Source of the DNA: Niveispirillum fermenti
Lineage (GTDB): Bacteria; Pseudomonadota; Alphaproteobacteria; Azospirillales; Azospirillaceae
Direction of reading: 5' to 3'
DNA length: 64,000 nt
Assembly (NCBI RefSeq): GCF_048066175.1
Contig: NZ_JBLTXA010000009.1
Coordinates: 1 to 64,000, forward strand
Shown here: positions 16,793-25,629 of the stretch, in pieces
Layout: every line of letters starts with the position of its first letter
How positions within the stretch are numbered: the first letter of the stretch is position 1
Notes under the pieces: model-generated
The model's database searches: none
Told to the model about the DNA's origin: nothing
What the model saw: only the letters and a program-made list of their open reading frames with translations
Translations under genes and position numbers: made by a program

Positions 16793-18504
16793 GCCACGGC
16801 CGCCGGCCAGCGCCGCTGGACAATCCGGAACCGTGACGCCACGAAGGCCAGATCGGCCAGGCAGGCATTGCCGGCGGGGTTCAGCCCCGTGACATGATAA
16901 TCACTATAGGCGGCCGCGAAGTTGATCCACATCGCCCCGTGCAGGTTGATGGACAGGTTCGCCCCGGCCGCGGCATAGGCATCGACCGATCGTTCGACGA
17001 ACGCCTCGTCGGTGGAATAAAGATAGGCGGAGATGGTGCCTTTTTCCTTGGCCAGGGATGTGGCCAGCCCTACCGCCTCATCCGCGTCCGCCGTCTCCAC
17101 GATGAAAAGGACGGGGGCGAACTGTTCCTCCGCATAGATATGGCTCAGCGCCGCGGGCACGACCGCCACCAGCGCGGTCATCGTGCGGGCATCGGGATGG
17201 TCGGGATGGGCATAGGGGCGGGCGTCACGCAGGATGGAGACGCCGGGCTGTTGCGGCAGGGTCTGCCGCAGCGTCTCGATCACCTTGATGCTGACCTCTC
17301 CCTGGATGGCGCCCATGATGCCCGCGGCCGTGGCCGGGTCATCGGCGATGGCATCGATCTCCGCCGCGACGGCCCGGGCGAAGTCCATCGCCCCCATCGG
17401 GCCGGCCGGCGTGCGCACACCACCGGCCGGGATAAAGATCGTCTGCGGGCTGGTACACATCTGGGCGGAGAAAAGCGAGGCCGACCGGGCAATGGCGCGC
17501 ACGGTGGCGGTCGCATCATCGGTGGATTCCACCACCACGCTGTTCAGGCCGGCGGTTTCCGTGAACAGAAGCTTGCCGACGATGGTCCGTTCCAGCACGG
17601 CGCCATAGCGCGGGCTGCCCGTGAAATCGATGATCTGGACGGCCGGATCATCGATGAAGGCCTGGGCCACCGGTGCGTCCGGCGTATCGACGGCCAGGGT
17701 CACCAGATCGGGGTTCTGGCCATATTCGGCCAGAACCTGGCGTGCCACATCCACCACGATGGCCATGGGCAGGATGGCGATGGGGTGCGGCTTCACGATG
17801 GCGGCATTGCCCGTGGCCAGATTGGCGAAAATGGCCGGATAGGCATTCCAGGTCGGGAAGGATGCACAGCAGATGACCAGCCCGATGCCGCGCGGCACCA
17901 GGGTATAGCGCTTTTCCAGCCGTACATCGTCCCGGCCGAACGGCCGCCGCCACTGCACCCTCGGGGTCACGTCGCGCATGGCCTTGGCGGCATAGGCCAG
18001 CGCCTCGATGCCGCGATCCAGCGCGTTCGGGCCGCTGCCGCTGAAGGCCTGGACATAGCTTTGCCCGGCCACATGCATGACCGCATGCGCCATCTCGAAA
18101 TTGCGGTCGTAAAGGCGCCGGGCCATTTCCAGGCAGAGGGCGATGCGTGCCTCCGGATCGACATGCCGCCATGTCGCCATAGCCCCCTGCGCCGCCGCGA
18201 CCAGCGCGTCGGGGGCGCTGCGCGGATAGGTGATGCCCAGCGGCTGGCGCGTGAAGGGGGAGGTTTCAGCGCCCACCCAATCCACGATGCCCGGCTGTTG
18301 CAGGTCGAAGCGCCGGCCCAGCCGGGCTTCGAACGCCGCCTTGCCGGCCACCGGCTTTTCAGCGCCATGGATCTTGGTGGAAGGGCTGTCGGCAAACGGG
18401 CTCCAACTGTTGCGCGTCTCCACCGCCTTGATGGCATCCGCCAGCGTGCCGGCATGGGCGGCGACCAGTGCTTCCAGGGCCGGGTTCGGGGAATGCGTAG
18501 CCAT
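16789..18504 (-). CDS. paaN: PaaN-type aldehyde dehydrogenase
   Basis: This 571-residue aldehyde dehydrogenase-superfamily protein resembles the stand-alone PaaN_2 type proposed to oxidise the ring-opened aldehyde in phenylacetate-like degradation. Visible features are the N-terminal extension with RNSWSPFADSPS, LVICCASFPTWNAYP, PHP, IDFTGSPRYG, the general-base Glu in TETAGLNS and the catalytic Cys in FSAQMCTSPQ. The ATG at 18504 has GGGGAGA upstream. Upstream in-frame codons read through another gene and are a shadow. It starts two bases after the upstream thiolase stop and overlaps the next thiolase. No paaABCE ring-epoxidase genes are in the window, so its aldehyde substrate must come from elsewhere, possibly from the carotenoid-oxygenase-type enzyme at the head of the operon. 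Confidence 0.85.
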   Translation of the reverse strand: MATHSPNPALEALVAAHAGTLADAIKAVETRNSWSPFADSPSTKIHGAEKPVAGKAAFEARLGRRFDLQQPGIVDWVGAETSPFTRQPLGITYPRSAPDALVAAAQGAMATWRHVDPEARIALCLEMARRLYDRNFEMAHAVMHVAGQSYVQAFSGSGPNALDRGIEALAYAAKAMRDVTPRVQWRRPFGRDDVRLEKRYTLVPRGIGLVICCASFPTWNAYPAIFANLATGNAAIVKPHPIAILPMAIVVDVARQVLAEYGQNPDLVTLAVDTPDAPVAQAFIDDPAVQIIDFTGSPRYGAVLERTIVGKLLFTETAGLNSVVVESTDDATATVRAIARSASLFSAQMCTSPQTIFIPAGGVRTPAGPMGAMDFARAVAAEIDAIADDPATAAGIMGAIQGEVSIKVIETLRQTLPQQPGVSILRDARPYAHPDHPDARTMTALVAVVPAALSHIYAEEQFAPVLFIVETADADEAVGLATSLAKEKGTISAYLYSTDEAFVERSVDAYAAAGANLSINLHGAMWINFAAAYSDYHVTGLNPAGNACLADLAFVASRFRIVQRRWPAAVA

Positions 18505-18506
18505 GG

Positions 18507-19685
18507 TCAGAAATCTCCCCGTTCGATCAGGATCGCGGCCCCGACGCCGGACCCGCCGGCCCCCACGGCCAGACCATACCGGCCATCGCAGGCCTCCAGC
18601 GCATCCAGCAGCGATGACAGCAGGACACCGCCGCTGGCCCCCAGCGGATGGCCGCGCGACAGGGCGCCGCCGGCCACATTGACCCTGGCGGCATCGACGG
18701 GATAATCGCGCAGGAACCGCGCCACGGTCACACCGAACGCCTCCATGAACTCGATCCGGTCCATGTCGGCCAGGGTCAGGCCGGCTTGCGCCAGGCACTT
18801 TTCCATGGAAGCGAAGCCGGCGGTCAGCGAGGCGTGCGGATCGCCACCCGCCTCGGCGAAGGCGACCACGCGGGCCCGTGGCGCCACGTCGAAGGCATCC
18901 CGCGCGCCGACCAGCGCCAGGGCCGCCCCGTCGCACATGGGCGGGGTGTGGGCGATGGTGTGAACCGGCGCCACGTTCTCCCCCTCCAGGGCGGCGGCGA
19001 AGGTCCGGGCCAGGTCACCGAAGGCCGGGGCCAGGCCGGCCAGCTTTTCCGGCGTGGTGGGCCGGATGCATTCATCGACCTGCAGGATCACGGCTCCCGT
19101 CGTGTCGCGCACGGGAATGCGGGAACGCGACAAAGCCGGATCGTCCTCCGCCGCCACGGCCCTGGACTGGGATGTCAGGGCCGCGGCGTCCAGCAGGTCC
19201 CGCCCCACGCCCCAGGTGGCGGCCAGCCTGTCGGCACCGATCGCCACGGGCACGAACCGGCTTTTCACGGGATAGGTCATGTCGCGGTAATAGCTGGCCT
19301 TGTCGCCCATCATGGGGACCAGCGACATATGTTCCACACCCCCGGCCAGCACGGCGCGGTCATTGCCCAGGGCAACGCGGGCCACGGCCATGCCGATGGC
19401 CGAAAGGCTGGAGACACAGAAATTATTGACCGAGATGGCGGTGGCCGCGTCGGGCAGGCCGGCCCGGAACTTTGACAAGAGGGCAACATGGCCGCCCTGC
19501 GCCCCCGTCTGCGTCACACAGCCCAGGATCAGGGCGTCGGCCTTGCCGACGGCGCCGGCGACCCGCCCGTCCAGCGCCTGGGCCAACTGTGCTACCAGCC
19601 CGGCCGGCTCCACCCCGGCCAGCGGGCCGTCGGGCCGGACCTTGCCGCGCGGCGAGCGGACGGCATCGAAGATGAAAGCTTCCAT
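18507..19685 (-). CDS. Thiolase (FadA/acetyl-CoA acetyltransferase type)
   Basis: This 392-residue thiolase has the nucleophile Cys in VNNFCVSSLSA and the His in SRGHPLGASGG. The C-terminal loop reads VGAGGSGVG where degradative thiolases normally have CxGGGxG, so the second catalytic cysteine appears to be missing. The ATG at 19685 is preceded by AAGGGCGGG and fits the family N-terminus (EAFIFDAVRSPRGK). An in-frame TTG 24 bases upstream is less likely. It lies 20 bases after the carotenoid oxygenase stop, in the same transcript direction. It probably performs the final thiolytic cleavage, or a Claisen-type step, in the operon's pathway. Confidence 0.87.
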   Translation of the reverse strand: MEAFIFDAVRSPRGKVRPDGPLAGVEPAGLVAQLAQALDGRVAGAVGKADALILGCVTQTGAQGGHVALLSKFRAGLPDAATAISVNNFCVSSLSAIGMAVARVALGNDRAVLAGGVEHMSLVPMMGDKASYYRDMTYPVKSRFVPVAIGADRLAATWGVGRDLLDAAALTSQSRAVAAEDDPALSRSRIPVRDTTGAVILQVDECIRPTTPEKLAGLAPAFGDLARTFAAALEGENVAPVHTIAHTPPMCDGAALALVGARDAFDVAPRARVVAFAEAGGDPHASLTAGFASMEKCLAQAGLTLADMDRIEFMEAFGVTVARFLRDYPVDAARVNVAGGALSRGHPLGASGGVLLSSLLDALEACDGRYGLAVGAGGSGVGAAILIERGDF

Positions 19686-19705
19686 CGGAATATCCCGCCC
19701 TTCGT

Positions 19706-21121
19706 TCAATTGCGGATCAGGTCGCCGGCCGCCCAGGTACCGTGGAACCCGGCCGGTACGCGGCCCGGCAGGGGGATGCGGGCGATGGGACCGTCGGCGA
19801 AGTTCTTCGCGGCGATGACATGCACCTCCGACCTGCCATTGACCGGATCGGTGACGAAGGAGATGACATAACCGTCATCCTCGTCCACGGCGCCGATGCG
19901 CGGCGCGAAGCCCGCCTCCGACCCGCCCCAGCCGGCCGGGTGCATGCACACCTCGCTGTCGCCCGTCTCCAGGTTGTATTTGATCAGGCCGTCGAAGCGC
20001 TGAAGCTCCTCCGGCGCCATGGAGACATTGTATGACCACCGGCTCTTCCGGCCTGTATATTCCTGGTTGATGATGGGAAATTCACCCAGCCGGTCATCAA
20101 GCTGGCGCTGGCGGATCTCGCCGGTCGCCATGTTCATGCGCCATTCGAACGGCACGGCATGCAGCGCCATCACCGTCACCATGGTGGCATAGGCACCATA
20201 GGCCGGATTGGGCTTCAGCCCGTTGGGCACCATGCGGCAGGCATGCATGACCACCTCGTCGCCTTCCTCCCAGGCATTGGCGACATGGTAGATGTAGCAG
20301 GGATCGGTTTCGAACCAGCGGACCTGATCACCGCTTCCGTTGCGTGGCACGACGCCGAAACGCGCCCCCCGGTTCTGCGTCTGGATCTGCCACATGCTGT
20401 TACGCAGCCCCGATTCCGTGAATACCACGGGCAGGTCATGCAGGATGATGTAGTTTTTCGTCAGGCCCATGTCGTGGGGCAGGCGCGGGCCCGGCAGATC
20501 GACTTTCGCGAAATGGGTCAGCTCATTGTCCTTCGACACCACGCCGAAGCTCATCCACGGCTCGTAAAGCGAATAATCGAAGAAGACGAACTCTCCGGTC
20601 AGCGGATCGACCTTGGAATGGGCAGAGACATGGCGCGGAAGGTGGCCGCCGAATGTCTCTTCCCCCAGCGTTTCCAGCGTGCGCGCGTTCAGGCGCACCG
20701 GCGTGCCGGAAATGTACCACAGCGCCATCAACTGGCCGTTATGCAGCACCAGATCGGTGTTGGCCGTGTCCTTGTAGACCTTTTCACCGCGCGATCGGGT
20801 GGCCGGCAGCAGCACGCCCCCGGCGCCGCAGCCACCGGTCCGGTCGGCCAGATGATCGGCCGATCCGACATAGCGATTGCGGTATTCCGCCTTGCCGTTT
20901 TCGAAATAGATGGCGTGGATCATGCCATCGCCGTCGAACCAATGGTGCGGCCCCTGCGGATCGTTGAACGGATTGGGACCGTTGCGCACGAAGGCGCCAT
21001 GCAGGTCCTTGGGCAATTCCCCGATCACGGGCAGGTCCAGCGCCGTCAACTCCCGCCGCTGCGGCGCATAGAAGCCGTGGATATAGGGGTTCAGATCATT
21101 GATATTGGGTTGGGCTGTCAT
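19706..21121 (-). CDS. Carotenoid/stilbene-cleaving oxygenase (RPE65 family)
   Basis: This 471-residue seven-bladed beta-propeller Fe(II) dioxygenase should cleave a C=C double bond to two carbonyl products. The four iron-ligand histidines are visible in context: SAHSKVDP, LPHDMGLT, YHVANAWEE and the C-terminal FHGTW. NGPNPF and WFDGDGMIH are typical N-terminal blade motifs. Bacterial relatives cleave apocarotenoids, lignostilbenes or isoeugenol. The start at 21121 has AGGAGG directly upstream. It is the first gene of a run of up to eight minus-strand genes (with thiolases, PaaN-like dehydrogenase, CoA ligase and thioesterase), so aldehyde products may be oxidised and CoA-activated by its operon partners. 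Confidence 0.92.
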   Translation of the reverse strand: MTAQPNINDLNPYIHGFYAPQRRELTALDLPVIGELPKDLHGAFVRNGPNPFNDPQGPHHWFDGDGMIHAIYFENGKAEYRNRYVGSADHLADRTGGCGAGGVLLPATRSRGEKVYKDTANTDLVLHNGQLMALWYISGTPVRLNARTLETLGEETFGGHLPRHVSAHSKVDPLTGEFVFFDYSLYEPWMSFGVVSKDNELTHFAKVDLPGPRLPHDMGLTKNYIILHDLPVVFTESGLRNSMWQIQTQNRGARFGVVPRNGSGDQVRWFETDPCYIYHVANAWEEGDEVVMHACRMVPNGLKPNPAYGAYATMVTVMALHAVPFEWRMNMATGEIRQRQLDDRLGEFPIINQEYTGRKSRWSYNVSMAPEELQRFDGLIKYNLETGDSEVCMHPAGWGGSEAGFAPRIGAVDEDDGYVISFVTDPVNGRSEVHVIAAKNFADGPIARIPLPGRVPAGFHGTWAAGDLIRN

Positions 21122-21213
21122 CTGTTTCCTCCTGCCGGAAAGTCCGGCCCGCTAACTGTGCATGTCGGGTTCGATGGGGGTGCCGGCGGTGTGATGCGGC
21201 GCACAATCAGTCC

Positions 21214-21219
21214 ATTATA
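21214..21219 (-). promoter_or_regulatory. Consensus -10 hexamer for the carotenoid oxygenase operon
   Basis: On the minus strand this reads TATAAT within an AT-rich island (21211-21235) unusual for this genome, about 93 bases before the ATG at 21121. The best -35 (TTCTTG with a 16-base spacer) is weak, suggesting activator dependence. Confidence 0.55.
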
Positions 21220-21234
21220 AATATCTAATTTGAC

Positions 21235-22191
21235 TCAAGAACCGATATTGTCAGCTGCCCTGGGGCGTGGCCACGGGAAGAAACGGGGGGTGCGCCGGCA
21301 ATAGGCCTGCCACGCTTCGCCCCGGGTGCGCGCCATGTGCCGTTCCTTGAAGGGCCCCGCCGAACCGAAGCCCATGAACCATGTGGCGAAGATCGGGGCA
21401 CCGATCGATATCCAGCCCAGCGGATGCGCCAGCGCACAGATGAAATAGCCCCACCACATGACGGCTTCCCCCAGATAGTTCGGCTGCCGGACAAGGGCCC
21501 AGACGCCTTGATCCAGGATGCGGCCCCGTCCGCCGCCGGCAGCGCGGAAGCGGGCAAGCTGTCGGTCAGCGGCGGTCTGCAGGGCAAAGCCGCAGGCCCA
21601 GACCGCAAAGCCCAGCCATGGCATTGCCCCGCCATCGGGCGCCATGACCGCGAAGACCAGGGGCGCGGACCAAAGCCAGATCATGGTGCCTTGCAGCAGA
21701 TAGACCTGGAACAGGCTCCAGAATCGCCAGCGGGAACCGCCCCTGGCCCGCCAGGAAGCATAGGGTTCACGTTCCTGGGCATGATTCTGGCCCAGTGTCT
21801 GCCATGACAGGCGCCCACCCCAGAGCGTGACGGCCAGCAATGCCAGTGCCGCCGCAACGGACATTTCGCCCGCCAGAATCCAGGCGGACCAGGCGATAAA
21901 GGCGGGCGCGATCGGATACACGATGTCCATGAAGCCATGGTTGCGCGCCAAGGATCCCGCCGTCCATGTCAGCAGCAGCAGCGAAAGGGCCGCCACACCG
22001 CCCCCGATCCACGCCGCGCCCATCGAGCGCAGCGGTCCCGGCGACAGGGCCCAGATACCAAGCGCGACCACCAGCGGCACGGGCGCCAGCAGGTAATGCC
22101 ATGCCTTGCCCCGCGCGTCGCGCGGCAGCAGGATCAGCCATGCCGCCATCACCACGGCCGCCGCCACGGCGGCTTCCATTTCCCATTCCAT
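21235..22191 (-). CDS. DUF1295 / steroid 5-alpha-reductase-like membrane protein
   Basis: This 318-residue polytopic inner-membrane protein has the DUF1295 pattern. The C-terminal half contains WSLFQVYLLQG, a long hydrophobic helix and LVRQPNYLGEAVMWWGY, the conserved segment shared with steroid 5-alpha-reductases and isoprenylcysteine methyltransferases, which binds the cofactor. About 7-8 membrane helices are visible. It may reduce a C=C bond in a lipid-like or terpenoid molecule. The start at 22191 has GGGGGGAG upstream. It lies upstream of the carotenoid oxygenase on the same strand but is separated by 113 bases holding a consensus -10, so it may be a separate transcript. It is divergent from a TonB receptor. 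Confidence 0.82.
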   Translation of the reverse strand: MEWEMEAAVAAAVVMAAWLILLPRDARGKAWHYLLAPVPLVVALGIWALSPGPLRSMGAAWIGGGVAALSLLLLTWTAGSLARNHGFMDIVYPIAPAFIAWSAWILAGEMSVAAALALLAVTLWGGRLSWQTLGQNHAQEREPYASWRARGGSRWRFWSLFQVYLLQGTMIWLWSAPLVFAVMAPDGGAMPWLGFAVWACGFALQTAADRQLARFRAAGGGRGRILDQGVWALVRQPNYLGEAVMWWGYFICALAHPLGWISIGAPIFATWFMGFGSAGPFKERHMARTRGEAWQAYCRRTPRFFPWPRPRAADNIGS

Positions 22192-22256
22192 CGGCTCCCC
22201 CCTTTTGGCCAGGGCCCATAACTTGTTTTAATGGACCTTACATCCCGCTTGCTTTT

Positions 22257-22271
22257 TTAGTCCAGTACTAA
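22257..22271. promoter_or_regulatory. TTAGT-N5-ACTAA inverted repeat in divergent promoter region
   Basis: Perfect 5-bp arms around CCAGT lie within an AT-rich stretch, 73 bases before the TonB receptor ATG and 66 bases from the opposing DUF1295 start. It is positioned to control both directions. Confidence 0.4.
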
Positions 22272-22343
22272 TATCAATCTCGGACAACTATTCGCCCGCC
22301 GATCGGCCCATGGCGAAACAATCAATGAAATTGGGGAGGTACC

Positions 22344-24716
22344 ATGAAGATGCACGCCGTTGCCGCGCTGGGCGTTTCCGCCGTCGCGCTGGCCGCCACG
22401 CCCGCCTTCGCGGCCGAGGAACAGGCCGCCGCCGCCGCATCGGGCGCCGGGTCGACCGGTATCCTGCTGGAGGAGATCATCGTCACGGCGCAGAAGCGCG
22501 AACAGTCGCTGAGCCAGGTGCCGATCTCCATCTCCGTGCTGGGCGGCGAGGCCCTGGCCGAAAAATCGGTCAGCAACCTGCAGGACATGGCCGTCACGGT
22601 GCCGAACTTCCAGATCACGAAGACCGGCCTGACGACACAGACCTTCATTCGCGGCATCGGGTCGGGCAACGACCCCGCCTTCGAGCAGTCGGTTGCCCAG
22701 TATGTCGATGGCATCAATTACGGCCGCGCCGCCCTGACGCGCGCACCGTTCTTCGATACGCAGCGGGTGGAAGTGCTGCGGGGCCCGCAATCGATCCTGT
22801 TCGGCAAGAATTCCACCGCGGGTGCGCTCAGCGTGATCGCGGCCCGGCCGACCGATTTCGTGCAGGCGGGGCTGACCACCACCTATACACCGGCCTTCGA
22901 CCAGTTCGAGACGACGGCCTTCGTTTCCGGCCCCGTCGCCGATAACCTGTCGGCCCGTGTCGCTGTGCGCCATGCCAAGGGCGGCGGCTACGTCCGCAAC
23001 CTGACCAAGGACAAGGACGAGCCGGACGGTGAGGACATCGCCGCCCGCGCCACGCTGCAATATGGTGGTGACGGGTTCAATTCCACCTTCAAGGTCGAAT
23101 ATTCCAAGTTTGATGTGACCGGCCGGGAACTGGAGGTCATCGCCGACAATGCCACACGCACGATACCGGCCGGCCCCACGGCCGGTCAGCCCCTGACCTT
23201 CGCCAGCGCGCTCGCCCTGCAGGGCCTGCCCGGCGTGCTGACGGATACCAGCTTCGATTTCAAGCGCCAATCCGATCTTTACGAAACGGACAGCACCAAG
23301 CTGTATAAAATCACCTGGGCGAACGATTTCGAGGTGGGTGACGCAGTCGTCAGCGCCATTACCGGTCTTGTCGATTATCAGCGCGCCTTCCATGTCGACC
23401 TGGACTTCACCGAGGCCAACATGCTGGGTGGCCTGACCGACGAATCCTTCCGCCAGATCAGCCAGGAACTGCGGCTGGCCTCGGCGGAGGACGGTACCTT
23501 CTCCTTCATCGGCGGCCTTTATTTCGAGCATAACAAGATCGATTACGCCGACGCGACGGAGTTCGGGCGCGATCTGGTCAGGTTGGGCTATGGCGCCATC
23601 GCCGATGTCAGCGCCGCGCGTACCTATCGCCAGTCCAGCACCACCTATGCCGCCTTCGGCCAGGTGACGGCCCGCGCCACCGACGATCTGCGCCTGATCG
23701 GCGGCCTTCGTCTCTCCCGCGATGAAAAGGAAGCCGCGCGCCGGGTGTTCGCCATTCAGGGCCAGGGTGCCCTGAACGGCACGCTGGTAACGTCGGCGGC
23801 CACCATCGCCACCCTGCAGGCGGGGCTGGGCTTCTCCCTGGACAATCCCGGCGGCGCCGGCCACGACATCAATGCCAGCCGCGGCCAGACCCGTCTGGTT
23901 CCCTCCGTCACGGTCGAATATGACGTGACGGACGACACGATGCTCTTCGCTTCCTACAAGGAAGGCTACAAGGGCGGTGGCTTCAACGTCCGCGCCAACA
24001 ACAATGCGAATTTCGAGTTCGATGACGAAACAGTGGAAACCTGGGAAGCCGGCGTGCGCTCCAGCTTCCTGGGCAACCGCGGCTCGATGAGCCTGACGGC
24101 CTACCGCTCCACCTATTCCAACCTGCAGATCAGCCAGTTCGACGGCACGGTCGGCTTCAATGTCGGCAATGCCGGCCGCACGCGCGCACAGGGCGTGGAG
24201 GCAGAGGCGCGCTATGCGCTGGCCCCCGGCATTACCGCTGGAACGTCGGTATCCTATCTTGATTTCGAGTATCTGGAGTTCCGGCGCGGCAATTGCGCCT
24301 TCGGCGAGACGCCGGATGGCGACGTGGTCGGGGGCGTGCGCCTGTGCGATTATACAGGCCGGCGGGGACGGTTCACGCCCAAGCTGAACCTGATGGGCAA
24401 TCTGACCGTCAACCAGCCGCTGACCGACACGATCGACCTGCGCAGCGGCCTGGACGTGTCCTATCGCAGCAGCCATCAGGTTCACGACAATCTCGACCCG
24501 CTGGGCCAGGTGAAGGGGTATACGCTGGTCGACATGCGCATCGGCATCGGCACCGACACCTGGGATCTGGCCGTGCTGGGCAAGAACCTGCTGGACAAGC
24601 ACTACCTGACCTATTCGGCCAACGTGCCCTTCGCATCGTCGGTCGGAGCCAATACGCAATATGCATCTGTCGCCCGCGGCCGGGCGATTTCGTTGCAGGC
24701 GAGCCTGAAATATTGA
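22344..24716 (+). CDS. TonB-dependent outer-membrane receptor
   Basis: This 790-residue receptor has a signal peptide ending at TPAFAAEE, a TonB box region (EEIIVTAQKRE), a plug with EVLRGPQSILFGKN, and a barrel ending in SLKY. The ATG is preceded by GGGGAGGTACC. It presumably imports the hydrophobic precursor degraded by the neighbouring operons. It starts an apparent operon with the SDR and the fused CoA ligase just downstream, seven bases after its stop. It lacks a FecR-interacting N-terminal extension. It is divergent from the DUF1295 gene. Confidence 0.93.
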   Translation: MKMHAVAALGVSAVALAATPAFAAEEQAAAAASGAGSTGILLEEIIVTAQKREQSLSQVPISISVLGGEALAEKSVSNLQDMAVTVPNFQITKTGLTTQTFIRGIGSGNDPAFEQSVAQYVDGINYGRAALTRAPFFDTQRVEVLRGPQSILFGKNSTAGALSVIAARPTDFVQAGLTTTYTPAFDQFETTAFVSGPVADNLSARVAVRHAKGGGYVRNLTKDKDEPDGEDIAARATLQYGGDGFNSTFKVEYSKFDVTGRELEVIADNATRTIPAGPTAGQPLTFASALALQGLPGVLTDTSFDFKRQSDLYETDSTKLYKITWANDFEVGDAVVSAITGLVDYQRAFHVDLDFTEANMLGGLTDESFRQISQELRLASAEDGTFSFIGGLYFEHNKIDYADATEFGRDLVRLGYGAIADVSAARTYRQSSTTYAAFGQVTARATDDLRLIGGLRLSRDEKEAARRVFAIQGQGALNGTLVTSAATIATLQAGLGFSLDNPGGAGHDINASRGQTRLVPSVTVEYDVTDDTMLFASYKEGYKGGGFNVRANNNANFEFDDETVETWEAGVRSSFLGNRGSMSLTAYRSTYSNLQISQFDGTVGFNVGNAGRTRAQGVEAEARYALAPGITAGTSVSYLDFEYLEFRRGNCAFGETPDGDVVGGVRLCDYTGRRGRFTPKLNLMGNLTVNQPLTDTIDLRSGLDVSYRSSHQVHDNLDPLGQVKGYTLVDMRIGIGTDTWDLAVLGKNLLDKHYLTYSANVPFASSVGANTQYASVARGRAISLQASLKY

Positions 24717-24723
24717 GCCGGCG

Positions 24724-25629
24724 ATGAAAGCGCTCAAATTCTATGCCCGTTTCCTGCCCTCCTTCACAGCCATCGGCTTCGTGGCGCGCGGGCTGTCCCG
24801 CCGCCCCGTGCGGGCGGATTTTTCCGGCCAGACCTGGATGGTCACCGGTGCGACGGGCGGTATCGGGCGGGCCGTCGCCCTGGCCGCGGCGGCGGCCGGG
24901 GCTCATGTCATCGCCGTCGGCCGCCGCCCTGCGCTGCTGGAGGCGCTGGCCGCATCGGCAACGGGCACCATCACCCCGGTTGCGGCCGACCTGTCTTTGG
25001 TCGCCCGCAACCGGGAACTGGCCGAACGGCATCCGGAAATCGATGTCCTGGTCAATAATGTCGGGATTCTCGATACCGGATACCACCGGACGGAAGAAGG
25101 CTTCAGCCGCATGTACGCCACCAACCTGCTGGGCCATTTCGCCCTGACGGAAGGGTTGCTGGCCCGGGGCAGACTGCGGCGCGGTACGGTCATCAATGTC
25201 ACCTCGGGCGGGGCTTACAATGCCCCGCTGAACCTGCCGGGGCTGGACGCGCGGGAAGCCGATTTTAACGGCTTCGCCGCCTATGCCTCGCAGAAACGGG
25301 CGCAGATCGCCCTGGCCGACCATTGGAATGCAGCGGTTCCGGGGCTGCGTGCCTATACGATGCATCCCGGCTGGGTTCGCACCGATGGGGTGCGTTCCGC
25401 CCTGCCCTGGATGGATCGCTGGATCGGCGCCGTCCTGCGCACGACGGCGCAAGGTGCTGACACGATCCTGTGGCTGGCGGCAACGCAGCCCCCGCCCCAG
25501 GCGGATGTCATCTGGTTCGACCGTGCGCCCCGGCCGGCGCACATGTTCGCCACGACCCGCGAGGCGAAGACGACGATCCCGGCCCTGGCGGCGCGGTTGC
25601 AGCATGATATGGAAGGGGTGACGGGATGA
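24724..25629 (+). CDS. SDR-family oxidoreductase (DHRS12-like)
   Basis: This 301-residue SDR has TGATGGIGR near residue 40 after an N-terminal extension of about 35 residues, then NNVG, VINVTSGGAYNAP and YASQK (YxxxK), so it is catalytically complete. The extension KFYARFLPSFTAIGF is hydrophobic and may associate with membrane. It could oxidise or reduce the compound imported by the preceding receptor. Its ribosome-binding site is poor, which fits coupling to the receptor seven bases upstream. Its stop overlaps the next start (ATGA). Confidence 0.86.
   Translation: MKALKFYARFLPSFTAIGFVARGLSRRPVRADFSGQTWMVTGATGGIGRAVALAAAAAGAHVIAVGRRPALLEALAASATGTITPVAADLSLVARNRELAERHPEIDVLVNNVGILDTGYHRTEEGFSRMYATNLLGHFALTEGLLARGRLRRGTVINVTSGGAYNAPLNLPGLDAREADFNGFAAYASQKRAQIALADHWNAAVPGLRAYTMHPGWVRTDGVRSALPWMDRWIGAVLRTTAQGADTILWLAATQPPPQADVIWFDRAPRPAHMFATTREAKTTIPALAARLQHDMEGVTG

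Noticed and set aside
19706..22191. One transcript joining DUF1295 gene and the oxygenase operon
   Set aside because: A 113-base gap with a consensus -10 on the minus strand favours a separate promoter, though read-through is not excluded.
22257..24737. 826-codon minus-strand frame opposite the second TonB receptor
   Set aside because: Antisense shadow; it crosses the promoter region and has no family motif.
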